This document shows positions 9,643 through 18,844 of a stretch of 48,286 nucleotides of DNA, piece after piece. The stretch is from contig CALDSI010000479.1 in NCBI GenBank assembly GCA_937911395.1, positions 1 through 48,286 on the forward strand, read 5' to 3'. The notes under the pieces were generated by a model. That model searched no databases. It worked only from the letters and a program-made list of their open reading frames with translations, and was not told where the DNA came from. The translations under genes and the position numbers were made by a program. This DNA is from an uncultured Labrenzia sp. GTDB taxonomy: Bacteria; Pseudomonadota; Alphaproteobacteria; Rhizobiales; Stappiaceae. How positions within the stretch are numbered: the first letter of the stretch is position 1; each line of letters starts with the position of its first letter.

Positions 9643-10902
9643 TCAGCGCGCACCAATCCAGAACGGCTGATCTTTGGTGGCGTTCCGGTACCAAGCCACA
9701 ATCGCGCGCCGTTCGCTCTCTTCCATATGAGACACATTGGCCGGCGGCATGGCGTTTGTCACACCAGCCTGCAGGTAAACCTGCTTGGCCGAGCGCACGA
9801 CATCCGCTTCCGTCTCAAGAAGAACATCCTTTGGTGCCCAGTAGATCCCCTCGTAAAAGGGCTCCCGGGCATGGCACATGGCACAGCGCCCGGGTACGAT
9901 CGCCATCACCTCTTCAAACCCTTCGGCATTGGCAAAGACCTGCTCAGTCTTTGTCAGCGGCCGCGCTTCGGACGCTTCGTAGGTGTCGTGCTGTAACGGG
10001 GCCATCGACAGCCAGATAACACCGAGGAACAGAAGTGCGGTTACCAGCCATGTCCAGGTCGGATTGCCGGTTCCAGCATGGTTGGAGTTGAAGTAGTGCC
10101 GGATGGTAACGCCCATCAGGAAGACAAGCGCTGCGATTACCCAGTTGTACTCAGAGGCAAACGCCAACGGGTAGTGATTGGACAACATCAGGAAGATCAC
10201 CGGCAGGGTCAGGTAATTGTTGTGCGTGGACCGCAGCTTGGCAATCTTGCCGTATTTCGGATCGGGCGTCCGGCCCGCTTTCAGATCCGCGACGACGATT
10301 TTCTGGTTCGGAATGATGATGAAGAACACATTCGCCGACATGATGGTCGCCGTGAAAGCACCCAGATGCAGCAGGGTGGCGCGGCCGGTAAAGACCAGAT
10401 TGTAGCCATATCCCATGACGACCAGCAGCGCGAACAGAAGCACCATCAGCAGGGTCGGGTTGTCGCCAAGCTTCGACTTGCAGAGGAAGTCATAGACAAG
10501 CCAGCCGATCGACAGGGATGCTGCGGAGATCAAGATGCCCTGCCAAAGTGCAAGGTCCGCTTTTGCCGGATCGATCAGATAGAGCTCACCGCCGACCCAA
10601 TAGACCATCATCAAGAGAGCTGCGCCGGACAACCAGGTCGCATAACTCTCCCATTTGAACCAGATCAGATGTTCCGGCATGTTGGCGGGCGCGACCAGGT
10701 ATTTCTGGATATGGTAGAAGCCGCCGCCGTGGACCTGCCATTCTTCACCATGCGCGCCTACGGGCAGATGCGGCACTTTTCTGAGGCCGAGATCAAGCGC
10801 GATAAAGTAAAATGACGAGCCGATCCACGCGATCGCGGTGATGACGTGAAGCCACCTGACGGCAAACATCAGCCAATCCCAAATGATGGCGATATCCAGC
10901 AT
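9643..10902 (-). CDS. puuD: Urate hydroxylase PuuD, membrane protein with cytochrome c tail
   Basis: Oxidises urate to 5-hydroxyisourate in the inner membrane and passes electrons to its own C-terminal cytochrome c domain rather than to oxygen. At 419 residues it matches the family. Residues 1-320 carry about eight hydrophobic segments with conserved histidines (WLHVITAIAWIGSSFYF, STHNNYLTLPVIF, IRHYFNSNHAG). Residues about 325-419 form the cytochrome c domain with a CAMCH heme site and a later AMPPANVSHM segment that supplies the axial methionine. The start is ATG at 10902 after GGAGGG. It is divergent from the LysR gene across 103 bases, a typical arrangement for the regulator's control of puuD. 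It heads the purine breakdown functions that follow. Confidence 0.93.
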   Translation of the reverse strand: MLDIAIIWDWLMFAVRWLHVITAIAWIGSSFYFIALDLGLRKVPHLPVGAHGEEWQVHGGGFYHIQKYLVAPANMPEHLIWFKWESYATWLSGAALLMMVYWVGGELYLIDPAKADLALWQGILISAASLSIGWLVYDFLCKSKLGDNPTLLMVLLFALLVVMGYGYNLVFTGRATLLHLGAFTATIMSANVFFIIIPNQKIVVADLKAGRTPDPKYGKIAKLRSTHNNYLTLPVIFLMLSNHYPLAFASEYNWVIAALVFLMGVTIRHYFNSNHAGTGNPTWTWLVTALLFLGVIWLSMAPLQHDTYEASEARPLTKTEQVFANAEGFEEVMAIVPGRCAMCHAREPFYEGIYWAPKDVLLETEADVVRSAKQVYLQAGVTNAMPPANVSHMEESERRAIVAWYRNATKDQPFWIGAR

Positions 10903-11005
10903 TCCAATCCCTCCAAAAACTTTGCCATCAACCTAGTCGATCATCCAATTTTCTGGTATCCCGACATAATCCAAGCAGTTTCAAAAAATCCGGAACAATC
11001 GCCAA

Positions 11006-11923
11006 ATGGCTTACCTGGAGAATATCCGCACCTTTTTACGTGTCTATGAGCTCGGTAACATGTCCGCAGCCGCAAGGGACCTTAGAATTTCGTCTGCTGT
11101 CGCATCGTCCCGGATTTCTCAATTGGAAGAACACCTGAATGTCCGGCTGTTTCAGCGCACGACCCGCGCCCTGAGCCCGACCGAACAAGGCAATATCTTT
11201 TACCGCGGCGCCACAAAAATCATGGAAGCGGTAGAAGAAGCGGAAGCGGAAATCACCAACATGACCCGCTCACCGCGCGGGACACTGTTCGTGGCTGCTC
11301 CCATCAGCATGGGGCAAAGTCTGATTGCCCCGGCCATTCCGACCTTCAAGGCAGACCATCCGCTGATCGATATCCGGTTGCGCTTGTCTGACCGGAAGGT
11401 GGACCTGACAGGCGAAGGCCTCGATGCGGCGTTCTTTTTGGGAGTTCCGGAAGACTCGAACCTGAAAATCCGCAAGATCGCCGATTGCCAGAGGATCCTC
11501 TGCGCCTCCCCGGACTACATCGCCAAGACGGGACAACCGGCGTCGAGCGCCGATTTGTCGACAGGCAAATTCGACTGTTTGAACATGCGCTATCCCGGCG
11601 CGCCGGAATTTCAGTGGCCCCTTGAAACACCCGAGGGTGTGAAACGTATTCCGGTCAAAGGTCCTTTTGAGTCCGACCACGGCGATGTGCTCACCGCCTG
11701 GGCGCTGGAAGGCCACGGGATTGTTTTGAAACCGGTGTGTGAAGTGGCGGAACACCTGAAGCCCGGGCGCTTGGTTCAAGTTTTGGAAAGCGAACCACCG
11801 ATCCCCGTTCAAATGGCATGCCTTTACACCCACCGCCGCCGACAAGATCCAAAAGTCCGCCTCTTCATCGACTTCATGGTCGCACACATTCAGGACGAAC
11901 TGGCCAAAACGCCGTCAGTCTGA
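11006..11923 (+). CDS. LysR-family transcriptional regulator
   Basis: DNA-binding regulator of 305 residues. The N-terminal winged helix-turn-helix covers residues about 5-62 (FLRVYELGNMSAAARDLRISSAVASSRISQLEEHLNVRLFQRTTR). The effector-binding domain runs from about 90 to 295, with the common WALEGHGIVLKPV segment near 240. It is divergent from puuD and 88 bases before the allantoinase gene, so it probably controls the urate cluster with a purine-pathway intermediate as effector; that is inference from position. The ATG at 11006 fixes the domain start but has only a weak ribosome site. It resembles the CrgA-like LysR group found widely in proteobacteria. Confidence 0.9.
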   Translation: MAYLENIRTFLRVYELGNMSAAARDLRISSAVASSRISQLEEHLNVRLFQRTTRALSPTEQGNIFYRGATKIMEAVEEAEAEITNMTRSPRGTLFVAAPISMGQSLIAPAIPTFKADHPLIDIRLRLSDRKVDLTGEGLDAAFFLGVPEDSNLKIRKIADCQRILCASPDYIAKTGQPASSADLSTGKFDCLNMRYPGAPEFQWPLETPEGVKRIPVKGPFESDHGDVLTAWALEGHGIVLKPVCEVAEHLKPGRLVQVLESEPPIPVQMACLYTHRRRQDPKVRLFIDFMVAHIQDELAKTPSV

Positions 11924-12011
11924 AGCTGGAACTGTGAAGCACTTTCAAGAATTATCGAAAACCGATTACCCGCGCGCTGTTTTATAAGACCGGAAAGCTT
12001 GGAGGTCTGTC

Positions 12012-13427
12012 TTGAATCGCTATCCCCGAAATCTTCGTGGTTATGGTCCCACGCCACCGAACGCAAACTGGCCGAACGGTGCCAAAGTCGCTGTGCAATT
12101 CGTTCTGAACTACGAGGAAGGCGGCGAGAACTGCGTTCTTCATGGCGATCCCGCGTCTGAAGCGTTCTTGTCAGATATTCCGGGTGCCGCGCAGTGGCCA
12201 GGTCAACGCCACTGGAACATGGAATCCATCTATGAGTACGGCGCGCGCGCCGGTTTCTGGCGGATCCACAGGCTTTTCACCGGCGCGAACATCCCGCTGA
12301 CCATCTACGGTGTTGCAACGGCGCTCGCCCGCAATCCGGAACAGGTCGCCGCCATGAAAAGCGCCGGCTGGGAAATTGCCAGCCATGGTTTGAAATGGAT
12401 CGAACACAAGGACATGGATCCGGAGACCGAACGCGCGGCCATTGCAGAAGCTATTAGCCTCCATACTGAAGTCACAGGTGAGCGTCCACACGGCTGGTAC
12501 ACCGGTCGCTGCTCGGAAAACACGGTCCGGCTGGTCGCGGAAGAAGGTGGCTTTGACTACATCTCCGACACCTATGACGATGATCTACCCTATTGGCTGG
12601 AGCTCGGCGGCAGGCAACAGTTGATCATCCCCTATACGCTGGAAGCCAACGATATGCGCTTTTCCGTATCGCCGGGATGGAGCAGCGGTGAGGATTTCTT
12701 CGAGTACCTGAAAAACGCGTTCGATGTCCTTTATGCCGAAGGCGAAGCGGGCGCTCCGAAGATGATGTCCGTCGGTCTGCACTGCCGCTTGATCGGGCGG
12801 CCGGGCAAAATCGCGGCCTTGAAGAAGTTTATCGATTACATCCAGAGCCACACCGACGTTTGGTGTCCGCGCCGGATCGAGATTGCTGAGCATTGGGCCA
12901 AACAACATCCGCCGCAAACCTTTGAGCGTCCGAGCCAGATGGATCGCAACACGTTCGTTGCCAAGTTTGGCGGCATCTTTGAACACTCGCCCTGGATCGC
13001 AGAGCGTGCGTTTGAATTGGAACTCGGCCCGGCGCATGACTGTGCGGCTGGCGTCCACAATGCGCTCTGCCGCAAGTTCCGGACGGCGAGCGCGGAGGAG
13101 CGTTTGGGCGTTCTAACCGCGCACCCGGACCTTGCCGGAAAGCTGGCAGCGGCTGGACGCCTCACCGCAGAAAGCACCAGCGAACAAGCCGGTGCGGGTC
13201 TGGACATGCTTACCGACGACGAGCGGGAAACCTTTACCAAGCTCAATTCCGAATACGTCGCCAAACACGGCTTCCCATTCATCATCGCCGTCCGTGATCA
13301 CACCAAGGCATCCATCCTGGCTGCCTTTCACGAGCGGATCGGCAATGATCGTGAAACGGAATTTGCCGAGGCGTGCCGCCAGGTTGAGCGGATCGCGGAA
13401 TTCCGCCTGATGGATGTTCTGCCATGA
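12012..13427 (+). CDS. puuE: Fused allantoinase (PuuE) and OHCU decarboxylase (UraD)
   Basis: Two purine-degradation enzymes in one 471-residue chain. Residues 1 to about 305 are a PuuE-type allantoinase of the polysaccharide-deacetylase/NodB fold (NYEEGGENCVLHGD near 35-48, SHGLKWIEH near 120), which opens the allantoin ring to allantoate without the usual amidohydrolase fold. Residues about 310-471 are 2-oxo-4-hydroxy-4-carboxy-5-ureidoimidazoline decarboxylase (FEHSPWIAERAF; LTAHPDLAGKLA; LNSEYVAKHGFPFIIAVRDHTKASIL), which forms S-allantoin. The fusion thus covers two steps separated only by a diffusing intermediate. The start is TTG at 12012 with GGAGG at 12001-12005. It overlaps allA by 4 bases (ATGA), so the two are co-translated. 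Confidence 0.95.
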   Translation: MNRYPRNLRGYGPTPPNANWPNGAKVAVQFVLNYEEGGENCVLHGDPASEAFLSDIPGAAQWPGQRHWNMESIYEYGARAGFWRIHRLFTGANIPLTIYGVATALARNPEQVAAMKSAGWEIASHGLKWIEHKDMDPETERAAIAEAISLHTEVTGERPHGWYTGRCSENTVRLVAEEGGFDYISDTYDDDLPYWLELGGRQQLIIPYTLEANDMRFSVSPGWSSGEDFFEYLKNAFDVLYAEGEAGAPKMMSVGLHCRLIGRPGKIAALKKFIDYIQSHTDVWCPRRIEIAEHWAKQHPPQTFERPSQMDRNTFVAKFGGIFEHSPWIAERAFELELGPAHDCAAGVHNALCRKFRTASAEERLGVLTAHPDLAGKLAAAGRLTAESTSEQAGAGLDMLTDDERETFTKLNSEYVAKHGFPFIIAVRDHTKASILAAFHERIGNDRETEFAEACRQVERIAEFRLMDVLP

Positions 13428-13912
13428 CCCATGTTCTGACCCCCGCGCCTCTGACAGCTGAGGCGTTTGCCGATTTTGGCGACGTAATCGAAGTTTCCGG
13501 TGAGCCGGACAAGATCATCAATCAAGGCATGTGCGGGCGTCATCATGATCTGGCAAAAGTTGATTTCGGCAGCGGCCGCGCCGGGATCAGCCTCTTTGAC
13601 GCGAAGGCTCGAACCTTTCCTTATACGGTCGACATGGTCGAGCGGCACCCGGACGGAAGCCAGGCATTTGTTCCGCTGGACGGTGTTCCAATGCTGGTGA
13701 TTGTCGCCGAAGACAAGGACGGCGCGCCGGTCAATTTGAAAGCCTTTGTTACCCAGCCGGGGCAATCCATCAACCTTCACCGGGGGACTTGGCACGGCGT
13801 TCTAGCTCCGATCAAAAAACCGGGCCGATATATCGTCGTCGACCGGATCGGCGATGGCAGCAACCTCGAAGAACACTGGTTCGATACGCCTTGGATCGTT
13901 GAGGCGGTTTGA
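13424..13912 (+). CDS. allA: Ureidoglycolate lyase
   Basis: Splits ureidoglycolate into glyoxylate and urea, the last step of allantoin use, in the cytosol. At 162 residues it has the family length and a single cupin-like beta barrel: QGMCGRHHDLAKV (about 34-46), MVERHPDGSQAFVPL (about 66-80), and NLHRGTWHGVLAPI (about 117-130), whose histidines are typical of the active site. The ATG at 13424 overlaps the preceding stop codon. It ends one base before the stop of the convergent gap gene, so no terminator separates them. The product completes the chain urate, allantoin, allantoate, ureidoglycine, ureidoglycolate with PuuD, PuuE-UraD and AllE in this cluster. Confidence 0.93.
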   Translation: MTHVLTPAPLTAEAFADFGDVIEVSGEPDKIINQGMCGRHHDLAKVDFGSGRAGISLFDAKARTFPYTVDMVERHPDGSQAFVPLDGVPMLVIVAEDKDGAPVNLKAFVTQPGQSINLHRGTWHGVLAPIKKPGRYIVVDRIGDGSNLEEHWFDTPWIVEAV

Positions 13913-13913
13913 C

Positions 13914-14897
13914 CTACCGGGCCGCCATGAGGCGCGCCATGTCGATCATCCGGCAGGAAAAGCCCCATTCATTGTCGTACCAGCCGAAAATGCGGACCTG
14001 ACGGTCCCCAACGGCAAGCGTTTCCGGCAGAGCAACGACCAGAGACTCCGGCCGGGCACGCATATCGGTCGAGACGACGTGATCGTTTGTAAAACCGACG
14101 ATTGAACTGCTATCAAAGATCTTCTGGAGCTGCGCGTTGACGTCGTCTTCTGGCGACTTTTTCAACGTGAGCGTAACGTCTATTGCCGAGACACTGATCG
14201 AGGGAACTCGCACGGCAGCCCCGCTGACCTTGCCGTTGAGCTGCGGCAGCACAACGCCCAAGAGCTTGGTCGCACTGGTGGTTGTCGGAACCATGGACAC
14301 ACCGCCTGCCCGGCTGCGCTCCAGCGGCCCACGCGGCGCATCCACCATCGGCTGACTGCCGGTGTAACAGTGGACCGTGGTCATGTGACCGGTTTCGATG
14401 CCGATCGCATCATCAATTCCGCGCAAGAGCGGAGCCAGGGCATTTGTTGTGCAAGACCCATTGGACACAATCGTGTGGCCGCCGAGCTGGTCTTCATTCG
14501 CCCCGAGCACCAGGGTCACATCTGCGGCAGCAGACGGCCCGGAGATCAGCACATTGCGGGCCCCGGCCTTGAGGCCCCGGGATGCTACATCTCTGGTATC
14601 TGCCCGCCCCGTGCATTCCAAAACCACATCCACACCTGACAGGTCGAAACCGGAAATGTCCGGAGCACACGTGAAATGGATTTTACGTCCGTCCACGATC
14701 AGGCTGTCATCCGTGTGCTCAACGGACCCGGGATAAGGACCGAAAACGCTGTCGTACTTGAAGAGGTACGCACAGGTCTCGAGCGCTGCGATGTCATTGA
14801 TCTGCACCACATCAATGGAGTGACCAGCAGGCAACCGAAGTATTTGGCGCAAGACAGTCCGGCCAATTCGGCCGAACCCGTTGATGACGATCCGCAA
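13914..14897 (-). CDS. gap: Glyceraldehyde-3-phosphate dehydrogenase family, divergent paralogue
   Basis: Oxidoreductase of the NAD-dependent GAPDH family, 327 residues from the start chosen here. The Rossmann motif INGFGRIGR begins at residue 4-5. The active-site loop is SNGSCTTNALAP (canonical SNASCTTNCLAP) with the nucleophilic cysteine kept. The phosphate-site arginine segment is ERSRAGG, and WYDNEWGFSCRM closes the protein. The TTG at 14897 is preferred over an upstream TTG at 14942 because the latter adds 15 residues not seen in the family and lies in a CCGGC/GCCGG hairpin; neither start is certain. It is downstream of allE on the same strand across a 200-base gap. Whether it is glycolytic or acts on another aldehyde is open; it looks unlike the usual gap of gap-pgk operons and unlike Epd. 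Confidence 0.85.
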   Translation of the reverse strand: MRIVINGFGRIGRTVLRQILRLPAGHSIDVVQINDIAALETCAYLFKYDSVFGPYPGSVEHTDDSLIVDGRKIHFTCAPDISGFDLSGVDVVLECTGRADTRDVASRGLKAGARNVLISGPSAAADVTLVLGANEDQLGGHTIVSNGSCTTNALAPLLRGIDDAIGIETGHMTTVHCYTGSQPMVDAPRGPLERSRAGGVSMVPTTTSATKLLGVVLPQLNGKVSGAAVRVPSISVSAIDVTLTLKKSPEDDVNAQLQKIFDSSSIVGFTNDHVVSTDMRARPESLVVALPETLAVGDRQVRIFGWYDNEWGFSCRMIDMARLMAAR

Positions 14898-15097
14898 TGT
14901 AATATGTCCGCTATGATGAAGAGCAGGTGGAACACCCGGCAAGGCCGGGGTTGTCGCGATCCAGCTTCACCCGCCGGACCGCAGTCTTATTGTTATCAAT
15001 CCACGGCTGCCTGTCTCGAAAAACATTGTCCTTAGACACAATTATGGGAAAAGCGAGCCGCTCCGGGCCTTATTCCCATTCCGTCTGGCGCAGCTGT

Positions 15098-15919
15098 TTA
15101 GAGCGCCATGTGCCGATTGACGTCCTTGTAGAGAAGGTACCGGAACGGTCCAGGGCCACCGGCATAACAGGCCTGAGGACAAAAGGCCCGGAGCCACATG
15201 TAGTCACCGGCTTCCACTTCGACCCAATCCTGATTGAGCCGGTAAACCGCCTTGCCTTCGAGCACATAAAGCCCGTGCTCCATCACATGGGTCTCGGCAA
15301 AGGGAATGACCGCCCCCGGCTGGAAGGTGACGATGTTGACATGCATGTCGTGCCGCAAGTCTTTCGGATCAACAAAGCGGGTCGTTGCCCACTTGCCCTC
15401 GGTGCCCGGCATTTCGATCGGCGCGACATCGTCTTCATGGGTCACAAAGACCTCGGGAAAATCCAGACCGTCAACAGCTTCATAGGATTTGCGCACCCAA
15501 TGAAAGCGGACTGGATTGCCGCTTTTATTTTTGAACGTCCATTCCGTCTCAGGCGGCAGGAAGGCATAACTCCCTGCACGCAAGTCATAGCGCGTTCCCT
15601 CAACAGTCAGAACAGCCTCGCCCTCCACAACAAAGAGCACACCTTCAGCATCCGGATCCGTTTCCGGGCGCTCAGAACCACCGCCGGGAGCGACTTCCAT
15701 GATGTACTGCGAAAAGGTCTCGGCAAACCCTGACAATGGACGGGACAGGACCCAAAGACGCGTCTCATCCCAAAATGGCAAGTAGCTGGTTACAATATCG
15801 CGCATGGTCCGGCGCGGAATGACGGCATAGGCGTCTGTAAAGACAGCCCTGTCAGTCAAGAGTGTTTCCTGCCCCGGATGTCCGCCCGTGGGCGCGTAGT
15901 ACGACTTCGGCACTGCCAT
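15098..15919 (-). CDS. allE: (S)-ureidoglycine aminohydrolase, bicupin
   Basis: Releases ammonia from (S)-ureidoglycine to give (S)-ureidoglycolate, the substrate of AllA. It is a two-cupin protein of 273 residues. The first cupin covers about 55-150 (GGSERPETDPDAEGVLFVVEGEA). The second covers about 190-270 (HVNIVTFQPGAVIPFAETHVMEHGLYVLEGKAVYRL) and contains the metal ligands of the family (ETHVMEHG). The ATG at 15919 (MAVPKSYYAPTGGHP) is chosen because AAGGGAAG sits just before it; the open frame extends 17 codons further upstream without a comparable site. It is on the opposite strand to allA but belongs to the same pathway. The allantoate amidohydrolase that would feed it is not in the window. 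Confidence 0.92.
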   Translation of the reverse strand: MAVPKSYYAPTGGHPGQETLLTDRAVFTDAYAVIPRRTMRDIVTSYLPFWDETRLWVLSRPLSGFAETFSQYIMEVAPGGGSERPETDPDAEGVLFVVEGEAVLTVEGTRYDLRAGSYAFLPPETEWTFKNKSGNPVRFHWVRKSYEAVDGLDFPEVFVTHEDDVAPIEMPGTEGKWATTRFVDPKDLRHDMHVNIVTFQPGAVIPFAETHVMEHGLYVLEGKAVYRLNQDWVEVEAGDYMWLRAFCPQACYAGGPGPFRYLLYKDVNRHMAL

Positions 15920-16049
15920 TCTTCCCTTAAATTCAGTTGCAAACGGAAATATGGCCTTCAACGGCCCCATAAGCCATAGGGGAAAGAGATCAGCAGTTTT
16001 CGATTTTTCAAGAAAATGGTATGATTACGCCTGCCAACAAAGATAATAC

Positions 16050-17903
16050 TTATTTCAGTTCCGCTTCGGGCGTCGTTTTCCAATTGGTCAAAGAGGCTCG
16101 TTGACGCGATACACCATGTTCTGTCTTGTTCCAGCGATAGGGTGCTGAGGCCAATTCCCAGACGGCTCTGTAAAAGGCGAGACCGGCAAACGTCCAGTAG
16201 ATCAACACGCCCGGCGCGTCGAGCAACCGGATGCCATGCCCACGCCCGCGGGCACCTGCCCACAGAGCAAACAGGGCGCCCGCATAGCCGACAGCCGCAC
16301 CTGATACAAACATCACGGTCAGCACAATATTGCCAAAAAAATAAGTGTGGTCGTAGTAGCCAAGAAGAGTTCCAGTCAGGAGAACAAAGAAGACCGGATG
16401 CAGGGCAATTAAGAGAAAAGTGCCGAGGAACAATACTGCCAAAACGGCTGTTCTAACCGCTCCCAGATCGCTCAGTAACCGCTTCGGTGATCGCGCATGA
16501 ACGAAAATTGTCTGCAGCCACCCCTTATGCCAACGAGCGCGTTGGGCGAACCAGGCCTTTAAGGTAACCGGTGCTTCTTCCAATGTCTGACACGGCAAAA
16601 CACCAAGACGGAACCCCAGCCGTTCGAGCCGAACGCCGAGATCGGCGTCTTCCGTCACATTGTACCGATCCCAACCGCCGACGGCATGGAGTGCACTGAT
16701 GCGGAAGTGATTGGAGGTCCCACCCAGCGGAAACGGCCATCGGTGTCTGAACAGCCAAGGCAGCAACTGGTCAAACAGGCAGGCATATTCAAGCGCAAAC
16801 TGCCGGGACACAAATGTTTCGTTGGCGTTATCGACCACCAATCGGGCCTGCAAACAGGCGAGTTCAACGGGCCCTTTTGCAAAGAAGAACGCCGCCTTCT
16901 TCAGCTGGTCAGGGTCTGGCCTGTCCTCCGCATCGAAGACAGTCACATAAGTTCCGGTGGCTGCTGCCAAACCGTAGTCCAACGCGCGCGGTTTCGTCCG
17001 AGGGGTCCCGTCCGGCACCACCAAGGCTTCGATGTGAGGCGGCAGATCTTGAGGAAGGGCTGCTGCGGTTTCAAGGTCGTCCGTTTCAATCAGGAGAAGG
17101 ATCTGAAGCCGGTCACGGGGATAATTCAATGCATTTAGAGCCCGCAGCAGATCCGGAACAACGCCTGCTTCCCTGTAGAGCGGAACAAGAACCGTATACT
17201 TCGGCCAGATGATCAGCCCGGAGCTTAAGGGCTCAGGCAAATGGTAGACCAAGTCTTCCTCTTGAGAAGACTGTGCGCAAACAAAACGGATGATCCCGGC
17301 TCCCAAACAGGCCAGCGAAACGACGCCGGTTACAACAAACAGCAAAGCCCCGGAAATCATCTGGCTGACACCCAGCACAAAGACAGCGAGAAAACACAGG
17401 ATCAAAAGGACCGCCGGCAACCGGATATGCCGCGCCGAATAGGCCGGAAACCGGATTTCCAATTCTCCAGCCGGTGAATTGGATACATGGGACGCATATT
17501 CGATTGCGGCAGGGGTCGTGATCCGGATTTGTTTGGCAAGTACCGGATGGCGTTCCAAATGGCGGCGAACAGCGAGAAACTGTCCGGGCTCCGGGGCAAT
17601 CGCATAAAGCGCCTGGTTCCGGTAAAGCGATAACAGGGTCGGGCCAAACTCAGCCTCCCCTATGGCCAATGGCCGGTCATTCAGGGTGCGCAACCGAAAC
17701 CCGTTTTCCGGCAAAAACGGAAGATTGCAGAGTTCTGCAAAGGCGCTGTAAAGACACTCCGTAGTGACAATGGCGTGGCGAAGCAGATACTCTTCAAACG
17801 GGACGCCCTGAACTTGGGCCGCGTCATGAGCCGCTGTTAATACCGATCGGGGAACGCCACGTGACAACAGGATTTCAAGAACACCCGGCAGACTATCCTG
17901 CAT
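16050..17903 (-). CDS. Membrane glycosyltransferase family 2 with N-terminal MshEN-like domain
   Basis: Probably polymerises or transfers sugars at the inner membrane. Residues 1 to about 140 resemble the MshEN/GSPII_E N-terminal domain (ILLSRGVPRSVLTAAHDAAQVQGVPFEEYLL; LYRNQALYAIAPEPGQFLAVRRHL), a fold known elsewhere to bind cyclic-di-GMP. Two hydrophobic segments follow (about 162-210). The GT2 domain comes next, with YTVLVPLYRE, VFDAEDRPDPDQ, a TED motif and Q-RARW (QRARWHKGW), as in cellulose-synthase-like enzymes. Several membrane helices lie after about 480. The start ATG at 17903 follows a GGGGGGGG tract; the longer frame to 17957 has no better site. It is divergent from a solute-binding protein gene. 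No polysaccharide operon surrounds it. Confidence 0.82.
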   Translation of the reverse strand: MQDSLPGVLEILLSRGVPRSVLTAAHDAAQVQGVPFEEYLLRHAIVTTECLYSAFAELCNLPFLPENGFRLRTLNDRPLAIGEAEFGPTLLSLYRNQALYAIAPEPGQFLAVRRHLERHPVLAKQIRITTPAAIEYASHVSNSPAGELEIRFPAYSARHIRLPAVLLILCFLAVFVLGVSQMISGALLFVVTGVVSLACLGAGIIRFVCAQSSQEEDLVYHLPEPLSSGLIIWPKYTVLVPLYREAGVVPDLLRALNALNYPRDRLQILLLIETDDLETAAALPQDLPPHIEALVVPDGTPRTKPRALDYGLAAATGTYVTVFDAEDRPDPDQLKKAAFFFAKGPVELACLQARLVVDNANETFVSRQFALEYACLFDQLLPWLFRHRWPFPLGGTSNHFRISALHAVGGWDRYNVTEDADLGVRLERLGFRLGVLPCQTLEEAPVTLKAWFAQRARWHKGWLQTIFVHARSPKRLLSDLGAVRTAVLAVLFLGTFLLIALHPVFFVLLTGTLLGYYDHTYFFGNIVLTVMFVSGAAVGYAGALFALWAGARGRGHGIRLLDAPGVLIYWTFAGLAFYRAVWELASAPYRWNKTEHGVSRQRASLTNWKTTPEAELK

Positions 17904-17971
17904 ATTCGCCCCCCCCGCATACTCGATACACGCACTTCTGCCGTAGGGGATTATCAATAAACAAAGCTGAA

Positions 17972-18844
17972 TTGCTGCCCCCCGGCAAACGGGTATTTGG
18001 TGTTACTTCCTTAAATTTAGTTGCAATACTATTAACTATAATCGCTATGGTTGCAACTTCTGATTTAGCCCGGGCGGATCAACCAGAAATCGTCGTTCCC
18101 AATTTCTGGGATCACAAAGCTGTTTTCGATCGGCCGAACAACATCCCGGACACAATCCAGTTTCTTGCAACGGACAACTTCCCGCCCTTTGTGTTCCGCG
18201 ATCCGCAAGGCCGCCTAACAGGGTTCAACATCGACTTATCGCGGGCTCTTTGCCAAGAGCTCGCAATCTCCTGTGCGTTGAAAATAAAAGACTTTGAGGT
18301 TCTGATCCCTGCCTTGGATGAGGAGGAAGGCGACGCAATCATCTCAGGCCTTTCCCGGTATTCGCCGCAGGCCCGGGATCTGACATTTACCGACGACTAC
18401 ATGAAACTGCCGGCCCGTGTGATCGTTTCAAACTCAGCGGAAACAGACTTCGGCGATGCTCCCAAACCCGGCCAAACAGTCGCGGTTCAAGCCGGAACCC
18501 GTTACGAAGCCTTTGCTCGCAAATTCTGGCCAAGCGCCGATATCCTCGACTTCCCCTCCACTGCAGAAGCCAGAGAAGCCGTAAAGGATGGGACGGCAAA
18601 TGCTTATTTTGGTGACGGTCTCAGCCTCTCGTTCTGGCTGCGCAGCCCTGCGGCGGAGAACTGCTGCCGTTTTGCCGGTGGTCCCTGGCTGGAGCCGGGT
18701 TACTTTGGGGAGGGTATGGCGATAGCAACACGGAACGGTGATACCGAGCGGGCCGCAGCATTGAACTATGCCCTAAGGCAACTCCACCAGAAAGGCGTCT
18801 ATCAGGAACTGTATCTGCGTTACTTCCCGCTCAGTTTCTACTGA
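17972..18844 (+). CDS. Periplasmic solute-binding protein, family 3
   Basis: Extracytoplasmic amino-acid-type binding protein of about 290 residues. A signal peptide is visible (basic GKR, then the hydrophobic stretch SLNLVAILLTIIAMVATSDLARA, with cleavage probably before DQPE). The ligand-binding body begins with FLATDNFPPFVFRDPQGRLTGFNIDLSRAL, the SBP_bac_3 signature, and continues to LHQKGVYQELYLRYF. The start is uncertain: TTG at 17972 gives a normal signal peptide, while the open frame runs back to 17861 over the divergent glycosyltransferase start. No permease or ATPase genes adjoin it, so it is an orphan receptor, either for a transporter elsewhere or for sensing. It overlaps the convergent hydroxylase gene by 7 bases. 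Confidence 0.85.
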   Translation: MLPPGKRVFGVTSLNLVAILLTIIAMVATSDLARADQPEIVVPNFWDHKAVFDRPNNIPDTIQFLATDNFPPFVFRDPQGRLTGFNIDLSRALCQELAISCALKIKDFEVLIPALDEEEGDAIISGLSRYSPQARDLTFTDDYMKLPARVIVSNSAETDFGDAPKPGQTVAVQAGTRYEAFARKFWPSADILDFPSTAEAREAVKDGTANAYFGDGLSLSFWLRSPAAENCCRFAGGPWLEPGYFGEGMAIATRNGDTERAAALNYALRQLHQKGVYQELYLRYFPLSFY

